18,066 nucleotides of DNA from an uncultured Sulfurovum sp. (GTDB lineage: Bacteria > Campylobacterota > Campylobacteria > Campylobacterales > Sulfurovaceae), in assembly GCA_902727905.1 (NCBI GenBank), contig CACVAR010000296.1, positions 1-18,066 on the forward strand, in the 5' to 3' direction. Positions 1-7,478 of this stretch are shown here, piece after piece. The notes beneath the pieces are model-generated. The model was not told where the DNA came from and searched no databases. It saw nothing but the letters and a program-made list of their open reading frames with translations. Position 1 is the stretch's first letter. Each line of letters starts with the position of its first letter. Made by a program: the position numbers and the translations under genes.

Positions 1-1
1 T

Positions 2-298
2 TTAGAAAAAAGTTTAGCATTTTTTTATGATTTTAACCCTCATTTAGTTGATTCTGCAAAGTTGGCAAAAAAATTAGAACTTCCTATTTATATGATGCAT
101 GGAAAAAAAGATGAACTGATTTCTTATAAACAAGGTCAAAAACTGTTTGATGCTTTTGCTTCTAAGGAGAAAAAGCTCTATTTAGATGAAGAGGGTAATC
201 ATCACAACATTTTGGTAACTAAGCATCAGTTTTATAAAGAGAGTGGGTTGTTTTTGTTAGGAGAAAAGAATGAAATATGTACTGGATGTACAATATAA
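2..298 (+). CDS. Alpha/beta hydrolase, C-terminal part (gene starts before the window)
   Basis: The frame is open from the window edge to a TAA at 296-298, so only the last 98 residues are present. The visible part matches the end of an alpha/beta hydrolase of the BEM46/dienelactone type: a beta strand leading into MMHGKKDELI, where the Asp fits the acid of the catalytic triad, and later EEGNHHNI, where a His fits the catalytic base. The nucleophile elbow (GxSxG) would lie upstream and cannot be seen. A TTG at 62 could be read as a start, but the upstream codons also encode sensible protein, so the gene is truncated by the window. It converges on the next gene with a 16-base gap. Substrate and localisation cannot be told. 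Confidence 0.75.
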   Translation, partial: LEKSLAFFYDFNPHLVDSAKLAKKLELPIYMMHGKKDELISYKQGQKLFDAFASKEKKLYLDEEGNHHNILVTKHQFYKESGLFLLGEKNEICTGCTI

Positions 299-314
299 TA
301 GTAATGAAAATGCT

Positions 315-1313
315 CTAATAGCGTAACTCGCTAACAATAGGTAGATGGTCAGAACCTAAATTTTTCTCTACAAATATATTTGCAACTTGAAACTCATTAG
401 AAATTAAAACATGATCAATAGCAAGTTTAAAGTTTGGAAGGAGTGGGAGTTGCTTTTCAAGTGAAATAGACCATCTTAGCCCTTCAATAACTTTGGTGTT
501 TGACGCTTCTTCTATCTCTTTAACCGTATGGCTCCATGAAGCAGCATTAAAATCTCCTGCTATGATGCTTGGGGATTTGATATCTTTGAAAATGGGTTTT
601 ATCTTTTGTATCTGTTCTGCTTGTGAAGAGGGGTAGGGCCAACGGGTATGGATGGAAACAATGTTTATGGGCTTCTTTTTAACCATAATTTGTGACCATA
701 TCAATCCTTCTCCTTGAAGACAAGTACTACTCTCTTCGTTAAATGGATGTTTTGAGAGTATAGCAACAGCACCAATACGAGGATAGAATTCACAATAAGC
801 TTGGTAAGGGTAAGCTCCTTTTCTCCAAGCTAAGTGAGGATAGCGTTCTGAAAACTCTACTAGATAATGTTCTTCTTTTAATGCTTCTAATTTTTTTTGA
901 TGCTCCTTGGTTACTTCTTGTAAAGTAATAACATCTGCTTGACTCTCTTTGAGATAGGCTACAACTGAGTCCATTTTAGGGTTGTCATAACGTAGATTAA
1001 ATTGTATGTGTTTTAGGGTGCTGTTTTTGTCATGCTCAATAGGTTTAGGTTTAAACGGTTGATTTAAATAGTATAGATACAAGGAGGCAAGCATAATCAG
1101 TAGTAAATAAATAAGTAAATTTTTAAGTTCATGAAAAAATGCGAGTAGAAACATGGTAGGGATAAGAACAAGTAGTAAGTGTATACGAAAATGGCTATAA
1201 GAATCAAAAAGAGGATGTAAGAAGTTTAAAAAGCCTAAGAGAAAAGGAACAGCTAGGGATATAAACAGAACATAGATGAGTTGTTTTACGATTTTTTTGG
1301 GTGATAAATTCAT
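315..1313 (-). CDS. Membrane-anchored endonuclease/exonuclease/phosphatase (EEP) family protein
   Basis: This 332-residue protein starts with three hydrophobic segments (about residues 12-32, 44-60 and 66-83), followed by a soluble EEP-fold domain from about residue 100 to the end. The family's metal-dependent catalytic positions are all visible: Asn106 in IQFNLR, Glu133 in TLQEVT, His222 in VSIHTRWP, Asp254/Asn256 in AGDFNA and the terminal GSDHLP with Asp322/His323. The layout (three N-terminal helices, then EEP domain) is that of many bacterial 'endonuclease/exonuclease/phosphatase family' membrane proteins; which phosphodiester is cleaved is unknown. With three helices the catalytic domain should lie on the side opposite the N-terminus, but the topology is not certain. 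The ATG at 1311-1313 has only a weak ribosome binding site. The gene is divergent from the restriction-modification operon and convergent with the hydrolase. Confidence 0.85.
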   Translation of the reverse strand: MNLSPKKIVKQLIYVLFISLAVPFLLGFLNFLHPLFDSYSHFRIHLLLVLIPTMFLLAFFHELKNLLIYLLLIMLASLYLYYLNQPFKPKPIEHDKNSTLKHIQFNLRYDNPKMDSVVAYLKESQADVITLQEVTKEHQKKLEALKEEHYLVEFSERYPHLAWRKGAYPYQAYCEFYPRIGAVAILSKHPFNEESSTCLQGEGLIWSQIMVKKKPINIVSIHTRWPYPSSQAEQIQKIKPIFKDIKSPSIIAGDFNAASWSHTVKEIEEASNTKVIEGLRWSISLEKQLPLLPNFKLAIDHVLISNEFQVANIFVEKNLGSDHLPIVSELRY

Positions 1314-1392
1314 ATTTTACTTTTGTGTTTAACTTCAATTAATGACAAAGAGTAATGAAGATATAATTAGTTTATTAAAATAATATTACAAT

Positions 1393-1444
1393 TTGACATG
1401 TTTTATAGCGTGATTTTTTATTTATGCTATGCTTAGAAAAAGGG
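1393..1444 (+). promoter_or_regulatory. Candidate promoter and ribosome binding site of the restriction-modification operon
   Basis: The 137-base gap between divergent genes holds a perfect -35-like TTGACA at 1393-1398. The nearest good -10-like hexamer, TATGCT at 1423-1428 (repeated at 1428-1433), is 24 bases away, longer than normal spacing. The -10 box is therefore uncertain, and TTTTAT-type sequence nearer to the -35 is an alternative. AAAGGG at 1439-1444 is a good ribosome binding site six bases before the ATG at 1451. No controller-protein gene is seen in the operon. Confidence 0.35.
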
Positions 1445-1450
1445 TAGTAT

Positions 1451-2656
1451 ATGCAAAATTTATTTAAGTTAACAAATGGAATGGATGGACTGATGACAAA
1501 TAATGTATCGTGTACAGTAGAAAGAAGCTCGTATTATTGGGATTATACTCCATTAGTTGAAAATACTTCAACTTTATTAGATCATAATAAATATAATGTA
1601 GTTGATTTATTTTGTGGAGCTGGGGGTATTAGTTGTGGGTTACACATGACAAATGAGTTTCAGACTGTTTTAGCAAATGATATCTATACTCCTGCATTAA
1701 AGACTTATAAAAGAAACAATCCAACAGTACCAACTATTTTAGGAGATGTTCGTAAAATTACAGAAGAAAATTATGATGAAGTATTAAAAGATAAAAAAGT
1801 TCATTTAGTTACTGCAGGTGTACCGTGTCAGGGCTTTTCTTTATCTAATAAAAAAAGACATGTTAATGATGAACGTAATTTTTTATTTTTAGAGGTTATT
1901 CGATTTGTGAATATTTATAATCCAGATGTGATATTAATTGAGAATGTTACTGGAATGAAATCTCTGAATAAAGGTTCTTTTGTAGAGGAAATAAAACTTG
2001 AATTAGAAAAAGCAGGAAAAGTTGGGTATAAAGTTTTGGATCCTCAATTACTAAATGCTGCAGATTATGGTGTACCTCAATTAAGAAAAAGATTAATTTT
2101 TTTAGCTGTTAGAAATGGTTTGTCTGAGATAGCATATCCAGAAGCAAAATATGGAGAGGGACTAGAGCCTTATAGAACAATAAAAGATGCAATTTTTGAT
2201 TTACCTAAATTAGATAATAATGATGAAAAAACTATATATGGTAAAAAAGTCTTAACAGAGTATCAAAAATTATTAAAAGATAAACAACCTACATTGTTTA
2301 ATCATAAATCACCTAAACATCCAGATAGTACCATTGAAAAAATTTCCAATACAGAGCCTACTAAACCGATGTATGAAAACTATAAACAACGTATTAGATT
2401 AGGATGGGATATTCAAAGTCCTACACAGGTTGCTGGAGGAATACGACCACAATTTCAGTTTGGACACCCTTCTCAAAATAGAGGTTTATCTATTAGGGAA
2501 CGAGCAAGAATTCAAAGTTTTCCTGATAACTATGAATTTCTAGGAGGTATTGTTCAGTGTCGTGTTCAAACAGGTAATGCTGTTCCTCCATTGTTAGCTA
2601 AAGCTTTAGGTGAAGAAATTATAAAAGTTTTGGATAAAGAATATAAGGATAAATAG
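1451..2656 (+). CDS. DNA (cytosine-5-)-methyltransferase of a type II restriction-modification system
   Basis: This 401-residue protein transfers a methyl group from S-adenosylmethionine to C5 of cytosine in a target sequence, protecting host DNA from the partner nuclease. The motifs appear in canonical order: motif I DLFCGAGG (52-59) for cofactor binding, motif IV PCQ (125-127) with catalytic Cys126, motif VI ENV (164-166), motif VIII QLRKRLIFLAVR (210-221), a target-recognition region (about 222-345), motif IX RERARIQSFPD (349-359) and motif X QTGNAVPP (373-380). Length is typical and no key residue is missing. About 45 residues before motif I form an extension; Met11 and Met15 are alternative starts, but the first ATG has the ribosome binding site AAAGGG. 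It is followed after one base by the next gene. The DNA is AT-richer than the flanking core genes, suggesting acquisition. The recognition sequence cannot be read from the protein. Confidence 0.93.
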   Translation: MQNLFKLTNGMDGLMTNNVSCTVERSSYYWDYTPLVENTSTLLDHNKYNVVDLFCGAGGISCGLHMTNEFQTVLANDIYTPALKTYKRNNPTVPTILGDVRKITEENYDEVLKDKKVHLVTAGVPCQGFSLSNKKRHVNDERNFLFLEVIRFVNIYNPDVILIENVTGMKSLNKGSFVEEIKLELEKAGKVGYKVLDPQLLNAADYGVPQLRKRLIFLAVRNGLSEIAYPEAKYGEGLEPYRTIKDAIFDLPKLDNNDEKTIYGKKVLTEYQKLLKDKQPTLFNHKSPKHPDSTIEKISNTEPTKPMYENYKQRIRLGWDIQSPTQVAGGIRPQFQFGHPSQNRGLSIRERARIQSFPDNYEFLGGIVQCRVQTGNAVPPLLAKALGEEIIKVLDKEYKDK

Positions 2657-2657
2657 T

Positions 2658-3899
2658 ATGGGATATAGGATTTGGTATAGCACTCAAAATTTAGCAGACT
2701 ATATTATAGATTATACAATATTGGCTGGTGAAGTTAATATTGAAAAGAAAAAGATGTATGAAAGTGATGCTAATAATGCTAAAAACTTTCATTCTTTACT
2801 TGATCATATTAAGAAGATATTATATTTAGATGCTCCAGATTTAATCGTTGAAAAAGATTTAGAACCTATTTTCTCGATAGAAATTAGTACAGAGGCTGGG
2901 ACAGGTCATAATGCTTTTCAACGTTTTGCTAGATTAGCAGCATCAGTTGAAAATAATGTACCTTCATTTTATATTTATCCTGAAGCATCTATTGTTCATC
3001 GGACTAATAGTATAACATGGGATAAAATTAACCCTTTAATACTTCAAGCATTAAAAAAAGCGATGGATATTTATCAAATACCTGCACTTTTATATTATTT
3101 TCCCAGTGATTTTAATGAATATCAAGATAACCCACATAAATCACCTAATTTACAGTCAAAAGGTTTGAAGTTTGATCAGAATTTTCTTATCTACTCGGGT
3201 TGCCCAGACTCTACAGGTATTGATATGGTTGATATGTTTAATGCAATGAACTCAATTTTACAGGAAGTGAGTACCTTTGGTGTTATAGATGGAAGAAATA
3301 GAGTGATACGGTCACATAATATTGTTAATAAAGTTGATGAAATGGAAGCGATTTATCATGCCAGGGTTGGTGATAGAGAATGGTCACCTCTAACTTCAAC
3401 GATTGAAGTTCCTACGTCAAAACTTATTAACTATTTATCTAACTTTCATACTAATATATATAATGTTGGTGACTTGTTAAATAGTAGAGAGAGAACAATT
3501 ATTTATTGTGTTAATGCAAAATTTAGAGGAGACCCATATCCTGGTGCGTTAGCAGCAATTGATTATTTAAAAACTAGACAAGGCAAAACTTTCGAGGAAA
3601 GATACTTTAACCTAGTTTTAGCATGGGGAAAAGTTGAAGAGACAGAAGATAGTTTAAGTATAGAGTCTACAAAAACAGATCAAGATATAAGCACTTTTTT
3701 TACACAAGTTGAGTCAAGTGAAAACAGAAGTAATATACTTTCTAAATCATTTAGTGAATTACATAATCATGAGATTTCAAGATATTATATGCAAGTAAGA
3801 TATGGCTCAATGTTTTCTAAAGTTAAACATATAAGAGTTTATTCTTATTTTGCAGATGCCATTCTTTTTCATGATGGTGCTTTATGGAGAGATGGCTAA
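2658..3899 (+). CDS. Probable restriction endonuclease (413 aa), partner of the cytosine methyltransferase
   Basis: I do not recognise the exact family. Evidence for a restriction role is mainly context: it starts one base after the methyltransferase stop and ends one base before a small nuclease gene, with ribosome binding site AAGGAT at 2645-2650 inside the preceding gene. A possible PD-(D/E)XK-like core lies at residues 60-77, with Pro60-Asp61, then a hydrophobic strand ending in Glu75-Ile-Ser77; Ser in place of the usual Lys makes this a weak match. It is followed by GTGHNAFQRFARLA (81-94) and a second conserved-looking segment, NAKFRGDPYPGALAAIDYL (287-305). No signal peptide or membrane segment is seen. 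It could be the cleaving subunit, or a DNA-binding subunit that uses the nuclease encoded next. Its low GC matches that of its two operon partners. Confidence 0.6.
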   Translation: MGYRIWYSTQNLADYIIDYTILAGEVNIEKKKMYESDANNAKNFHSLLDHIKKILYLDAPDLIVEKDLEPIFSIEISTEAGTGHNAFQRFARLAASVENNVPSFYIYPEASIVHRTNSITWDKINPLILQALKKAMDIYQIPALLYYFPSDFNEYQDNPHKSPNLQSKGLKFDQNFLIYSGCPDSTGIDMVDMFNAMNSILQEVSTFGVIDGRNRVIRSHNIVNKVDEMEAIYHARVGDREWSPLTSTIEVPTSKLINYLSNFHTNIYNVGDLLNSRERTIIYCVNAKFRGDPYPGALAAIDYLKTRQGKTFEERYFNLVLAWGKVEETEDSLSIESTKTDQDISTFFTQVESSENRSNILSKSFSELHNHEISRYYMQVRYGSMFSKVKHIRVYSYFADAILFHDGALWRDG

Positions 3900-3900
3900 T

Positions 3901-4347
3901 ATGACAGAGGAACAGATAACTAAAAAAATATTGGCATGGCTGATGGAACATGATTGGGAAATTATTAGTTATGATTTTCCTCAAAGTGGAACAGGTAAAT
4001 ATTTACACCCAAATGTGGATGATAGAAAAGAAAAAACAAAGAATCATAAAGCCTTTATTCCTGATATTATTGCAGTAAAAAAAGAAACAGCTCTTTTCTT
4101 TGAGAATAAAAATAGATTTTATTTGGATGATTTTATTAAAATTAAAAGCCTTAAAAATAAGAATATATATAGTAACGCAATTAATAAGCTATTGGAGAAT
4201 AAGAATATTAAAAATATTTATTATGGTATTGGTGCTATAGACAGTAAACATTTTATAGAGAATGCAAACATATATAAATGCCATGTTGACTTTATTGTAG
4301 TAGTAGGAAATAATGTTGAATTTTTAGTTGATGGATTTGAACTATGA
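3901..4347 (+). CDS. Small PD-(D/E)XK nuclease-like protein, third gene of the restriction-modification operon
   Basis: This 148-residue protein carries a clear PD-(D/E)XK signature: Pro54-Asp55 in FIPDII, then a hydrophobic strand leading to Glu68-Asn-Lys70 in ALFFENKNR. The spacing and strand character are those of small metal-dependent nucleases, including restriction enzymes and resolvases. I chose the ATG at 3901 because GGAGA lies at 3886-3890, just upstream, and the previous gene stops one base before it; an in-frame ATG at 3850 would add 17 residues buried in that gene's coding sequence. It is Lys/Asn/Ile-rich, soluble and lacks a membrane segment. It could be the catalytic subunit of a two-subunit restriction enzyme, an accessory nicking or repair nuclease, or a second restriction enzyme. 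No further domain is visible. The next gene, addA, starts 25 bases later. Confidence 0.7.
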   Translation: MTEEQITKKILAWLMEHDWEIISYDFPQSGTGKYLHPNVDDRKEKTKNHKAFIPDIIAVKKETALFFENKNRFYLDDFIKIKSLKNKNIYSNAINKLLENKNIKNIYYGIGAIDSKHFIENANIYKCHVDFIVVVGNNVEFLVDGFEL

Positions 4348-4372
4348 TAGTTGAAATAGTAGGTAGGTCTAA

Positions 4373-7096
4373 ATGACTTTCCAAAACCAATTAGCCTACT
4401 CAGCATCTGCAGGTTCAGGTAAAACATTTGCCCTTTCAGTACGGTATCTCTCTTTACTTTTTATGGGGGAAGACCCTTCAAACATTTTAGCTGCAACTTT
4501 TACGAACAAAGCAGCAGCTGAGATGAAGCAGAGGGTTATTGCTTTACTTATAAACCTTGAAGAGAAACCTGCTGAGTTAGCAAAGATAGTAGAAGAGACA
4601 GGCTTTACTAAAGAGCAACTTTTAGAGAAACAACCAGCTATACTAGAAAACTTTTTGTCTTCTTCTAACTTTATAGTGACACTTGACAGTTTTTTTACTT
4701 CCATTTTACGTTCAGCTTCACTGTACATAGACATAGAACCAGACTTTGTGACCAAAGAGATAGACGCGACCACGAAAGAAGAGAACTTTTTAGAAGAGGT
4801 ACAAGCCAATTCTCTTTTGCATCAGTTGGTGAAACTTGCCATGAATATTGAAGACAAACGCTTTTTAAAGATGTTTGAGTTAATGCAGAACTTTTACAAG
4901 ATAGATCCTTTGCTTCCTAATGTAAACTATGAACTTCATTCTACTGTTGAATTGGAAGTTCAAATAGATGCTAAACGAGAGGAACTAGACCGTTTAGTAG
5001 TAGAATCTGGTGCTTCTAAGACAGCTGTTAAGAACTTTGAAGCGATGGAAGTGAAAGCATTATTTAAAAAGTCGGTCTTTGAAAAGAGTTCTTTGTTAGA
5101 TCACAGAAATTACAAAAAATATGTAGAAAAAAATCCACAAATAGAAACACTCTTTTTAGAACTTAAAGGACTTTTAGCACAGTGGGCTAGGGTGAAAGAG
5201 CAAGTAGTGTTGCATAACTTATTTCAGGTTTATGATTACTATAAAAATGCGAATATATCTACAGCACGCCAATTGGGGGTGTTGAGTTTTGATGACCTTA
5301 CTTATTTTACGCATAGGTTATTGCATGAGAGTATTAATAAAGAGTTTTTGTATTTTAAAATAGACAGCCGTTTTAGACATATATTACTCGATGAGTTTCA
5401 AGATACTTCGACTCTACAGTTCTTACTCCTTAAACCTCTTATAGATGAGGTGACAGCTGGACATGGAACGGCTGAGTTTAGAAGCTTCTTTTATGTAGGA
5501 GATACTAAGCAGTCACTTTACCGTTTTAGAGGTGGGGTAGAAGAGCTTTTTGATGCTGTGGCTGCTTCTTATGAGATTGAAATCTCTAAGATGGATACAA
5601 ATTACCGTAGTTCAAAGGCTGTGGTTGAACAGGTGAATTTTTGGTTTGAGCCTTATATGAAAGATTATGTTCCTCAAAAAAATAAAGCAGGGGCAAGTGA
5701 AGGTTTTGTGTCTGTGATTGAGGCTGAAGAATTAGTAGATGAGACACTGGTTCAACTAGCTTTTTTACTTGAAAATAATATAGCCTTACGTGACATAGCC
5801 ATTTTAGTAGCAACCAATAAAGATGGTGCAACTGTTCAAGAAGCTTGTTATGAGAAAGGTTATGCAACCTCACTTAAAACATCTTCGTCATTAAAACATA
5901 CAGCCAAAGTAGCTGCTGTTGTGGAAATGGTTGAATATCTCTTTACAGGTATAAAGTTAGATGCAAAAGCAATGTTTCAAGCTGTAGGAAAAAACTTAGA
6001 TGAGTTAGACCTCTCTTGGTTTCATCCATTTATGGAACCTTTGGCTGTGGTGCATAAACTTATTGCTCTTTTTGGTTATTTTGAAGATGACATGAACTTG
6101 TTGAAGCTTTTAGAGTTTACTTCAGGGTTTTCAGATATTCCTACTTTTTTAGAAGAGTTTGCTCTTTCTCAAATAGAGGTGGCTGGTTCGGCTAAAAATG
6201 GGGTACAGATTATGACCATACATGGTTCAAAAGGTTTGGAATTTGAACATGTCATCGTCTTAGACCGACTAAAGGGAGCTGCTCCAGATAGGTCAACCCT
6301 TTTATATGAGTATGATGAAAGTTTACAGGTAGAAAATATTTTTTATAAGATGTCTGGACGTGATAATTTTGATGAACACTATGCTACTTTGTTGGCTAAA
6401 CAAAAAGTGCTAAATGAAAAAGACAAAATGAATGTGCTTTATGTGGCATTAACCAGAGCTGTAGAGAGTATGATAGTTGTTAGAAAAGAGAAAGGTTCAA
6501 TATTTGATTTACTAGGCATAAGACCAATGTCTGTAGGTTCGATTTCATCGAACAAAGAAAACAAACAACTCGAACAAATAAAACCTGAACTCATAACCAT
6601 AACCCACTACGGAACACAAGAGGTAAACAAAGAAGAAGAGGAAGATGAAAAAGATTATGATGCCATTTTATTTGGTACGGCTTTACACTATACTTTAGAA
6701 ATGACTTCTTCTTTTTCACTCATGGGCATGGCAGAAGCAATGGCTGCAACGAAGAACCGATATGGGTTAGTCTTAAGTGAACAGAAATTAGCAGAGATTA
6801 AAAAACGTGTTTTAGACTTAGTGACAAATGGTCATTTTAAAAAGTTATTAGAAGGTGCCAGTGTTCATAGTGAACAGTCACTTGCTTTTGAAGATGAACT
6901 AAAACAAGTAGATTTACTTTTAGAGTATGAAGAGAAGTGTGTGGTGATTGACTATAAGAGTTCTAAGAAGTATCATTTAAAACATGTAAGTCAAGTTAGG
7001 CATTATAAAAAAGCTGTTCAGAGTATTCTTAAGAAGCCTACAACTGGGATAATTATTTATCTTTTAGAGGATGGAACAGAATTTGTTGGGGTTTGA
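4373..7096 (+). CDS. addA: AddA-type (RecB-like) double-strand-break repair helicase-nuclease
   Basis: This 907-residue protein is an SF1 (UvrD/Rep-type) helicase with a C-terminal RecB-like nuclease. With AddB it would resect double-strand breaks for RecA loading and degrade linear foreign DNA. Helicase motifs in order: Walker A SAGSGKT (12-18), Ia TFTNKAAAEMKQR (42-54), DSFF (105-108), II DEFQDT (340-345), III VGDTKQSLYRFRGG (375-388), IV NYRSS (410-414), V TIHGSKGLEF (615-624) and VI LYVALTRA (689-696). The nuclease site looks active: FGTALHYTLE with His772, then Asp847 in QVDLLLEY, Asp860 and Lys862 in VIDYKSS. It is shorter than AddA of Firmicutes, as in Campylobacterota. The start has AGGTAGG about eight bases upstream. 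The partner addB is not in the window. The restriction operon ends 25 bases before it, so its original promoter may be displaced. Confidence 0.9.
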   Translation: MTFQNQLAYSASAGSGKTFALSVRYLSLLFMGEDPSNILAATFTNKAAAEMKQRVIALLINLEEKPAELAKIVEETGFTKEQLLEKQPAILENFLSSSNFIVTLDSFFTSILRSASLYIDIEPDFVTKEIDATTKEENFLEEVQANSLLHQLVKLAMNIEDKRFLKMFELMQNFYKIDPLLPNVNYELHSTVELEVQIDAKREELDRLVVESGASKTAVKNFEAMEVKALFKKSVFEKSSLLDHRNYKKYVEKNPQIETLFLELKGLLAQWARVKEQVVLHNLFQVYDYYKNANISTARQLGVLSFDDLTYFTHRLLHESINKEFLYFKIDSRFRHILLDEFQDTSTLQFLLLKPLIDEVTAGHGTAEFRSFFYVGDTKQSLYRFRGGVEELFDAVAASYEIEISKMDTNYRSSKAVVEQVNFWFEPYMKDYVPQKNKAGASEGFVSVIEAEELVDETLVQLAFLLENNIALRDIAILVATNKDGATVQEACYEKGYATSLKTSSSLKHTAKVAAVVEMVEYLFTGIKLDAKAMFQAVGKNLDELDLSWFHPFMEPLAVVHKLIALFGYFEDDMNLLKLLEFTSGFSDIPTFLEEFALSQIEVAGSAKNGVQIMTIHGSKGLEFEHVIVLDRLKGAAPDRSTLLYEYDESLQVENIFYKMSGRDNFDEHYATLLAKQKVLNEKDKMNVLYVALTRAVESMIVVRKEKGSIFDLLGIRPMSVGSISSNKENKQLEQIKPELITITHYGTQEVNKEEEEDEKDYDAILFGTALHYTLEMTSSFSLMGMAEAMAATKNRYGLVLSEQKLAEIKKRVLDLVTNGHFKKLLEGASVHSEQSLAFEDELKQVDLLLEYEEKCVVIDYKSSKKYHLKHVSQVRHYKKAVQSILKKPTTGIIIYLLEDGTEFVGV

Positions 7097-7111
7097 TTGA
7101 TTTAGAGATTA

Positions 7112-7138
7112 TGTAAAGAAAACTTAAAAATCTTTACA
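7112..7138. promoter_or_regulatory. Inverted repeat 1, operator candidate upstream of the DUF433/DUF5615 operon
   Basis: TGTAAAGA (7112-7119) and TCTTTACA (7131-7138) are perfect inverted repeats separated by 11 bases; one further base pair (A7111/T7139) extends the arms. The site has the same arm core and spacer length as a second inverted repeat 40 bp downstream, so a dimeric regulator is more likely than chance folding. It could instead be a weak hairpin after addA, but no T-run follows it. Confidence 0.6.
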
Positions 7139-7151
7139 TGTTCTTGGGAAG

Positions 7152-7178
7152 TGTAAAAATTATTTCAATCTTTTTACA
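7152..7178. promoter_or_regulatory. Inverted repeat 2, operator candidate upstream of the DUF433/DUF5615 operon
   Basis: TGTAAAAA (7152-7159) and TTTTTACA (7171-7178) are perfect inverted repeats with an 11-base spacer, matching inverted repeat 1 in core (TGTAAA...TTTACA) and geometry. The two centres are 40 bp apart, near four helical turns, so bound dimers would face nearly the same side. The toxin-antitoxin complex is the natural candidate ligand; this is inferred from position only. Confidence 0.6.
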
Positions 7179-7208
7179 TACATCTACTTTTCAACGCTTT
7201 GATGATAT

Positions 7209-7235
7209 TATAAATTTAATCTATACATAAAAGGA
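7209..7235 (+). promoter_or_regulatory. Candidate -10 and ribosome binding site for the DUF433/DUF5615 operon
   Basis: TATAAA at 7209-7214 is the best -10-like hexamer before the operon, without a convincing -35, as is common in Campylobacterota. AAGGA at 7231-7235 is a good ribosome binding site six bases before the ATG at 7242. With this -10 both inverted repeats lie upstream of the polymerase core site. Confidence 0.35.
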
Positions 7236-7241
7236 AAAATA

Positions 7242-7478
7242 ATGAAAGATTTATTAGAACGAATTACTATTGATCCTGAGATATGTCATGGTAAACCATC
7301 TATACGTGGACTGCGTTATCCTGTAGAGATGATATTACAACTCATGAGTAGTGGAATGAGTGTTGAAGAGATTTTAGAGGATTATGAAGATTTAGAAAAA
7401 GAGGATGTTATGGCTGTACTTTTGTATGCTTCAAAATTAACTGAGGTAAAATCAATTTATAAACTCGATGTTGCCTAA
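7242..7478 (+). CDS. DUF433 family antitoxin
   Basis: This 78-residue protein is a full-length DUF433 protein, a small helical DNA-binding family usually encoded just before a PIN-like DUF5615 protein and regarded as its antitoxin. Diagnostic segments are ITIDPEICHGKPSIRGLRYP (residues 8-27) and the helix MSSGMSVEEILEDY that follows. The stop TAA (7476-7478) shares its last A with the ATG of the next gene, so the pair is translationally coupled. Expected role: bind and neutralise the partner and repress the operon, probably through the two inverted repeats upstream. The pair lies between addA and rplM, which are usually adjacent in related genomes as I recall, so it may have been acquired as a unit. 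Confidence 0.85.
   Translation: MKDLLERITIDPEICHGKPSIRGLRYPVEMILQLMSSGMSVEEILEDYEDLEKEDVMAVLLYASKLTEVKSIYKLDVA

Noticed and set aside
319..333. Small hairpin TAGCG-TAACT-CGCTA between the convergent genes at the left end
   Set aside because: Five pairs, no T-run on either side, and it lies within the coding end of the EEP gene; not enough to call a terminator.
3850..3900. Upstream ATG at 3850 as the start of the small nuclease gene
   Set aside because: It would add 17 residues overlapping the previous gene's end, whereas the ATG at 3901 follows a ribosome binding site and the stop codon by one base.
1451..4347. A bacteriophage-exclusion or type I/III restriction system
   Set aside because: No helicase or translocase belongs to the cassette itself; the adjacent helicase has the AddA nuclease domain and core-gene synteny, so it is not a restriction motor subunit.
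4340..4352. Palindrome AACTAT-G-ATAGTT over the stop of the small nuclease gene
   Set aside because: Too short to stand out in AT-rich DNA and without a T-run; not a supported terminator or operator.
4221..4809. Minus-strand frames (4221-4427 and 4396-4809)
   Set aside because: They lie opposite clearly coding sequence (small nuclease gene and addA with Walker A) and their translations show no family features.
5586..5873. Minus-strand frame inside addA
   Set aside because: Antisense of the addA helicase region, no ribosome binding site or recognisable motif.
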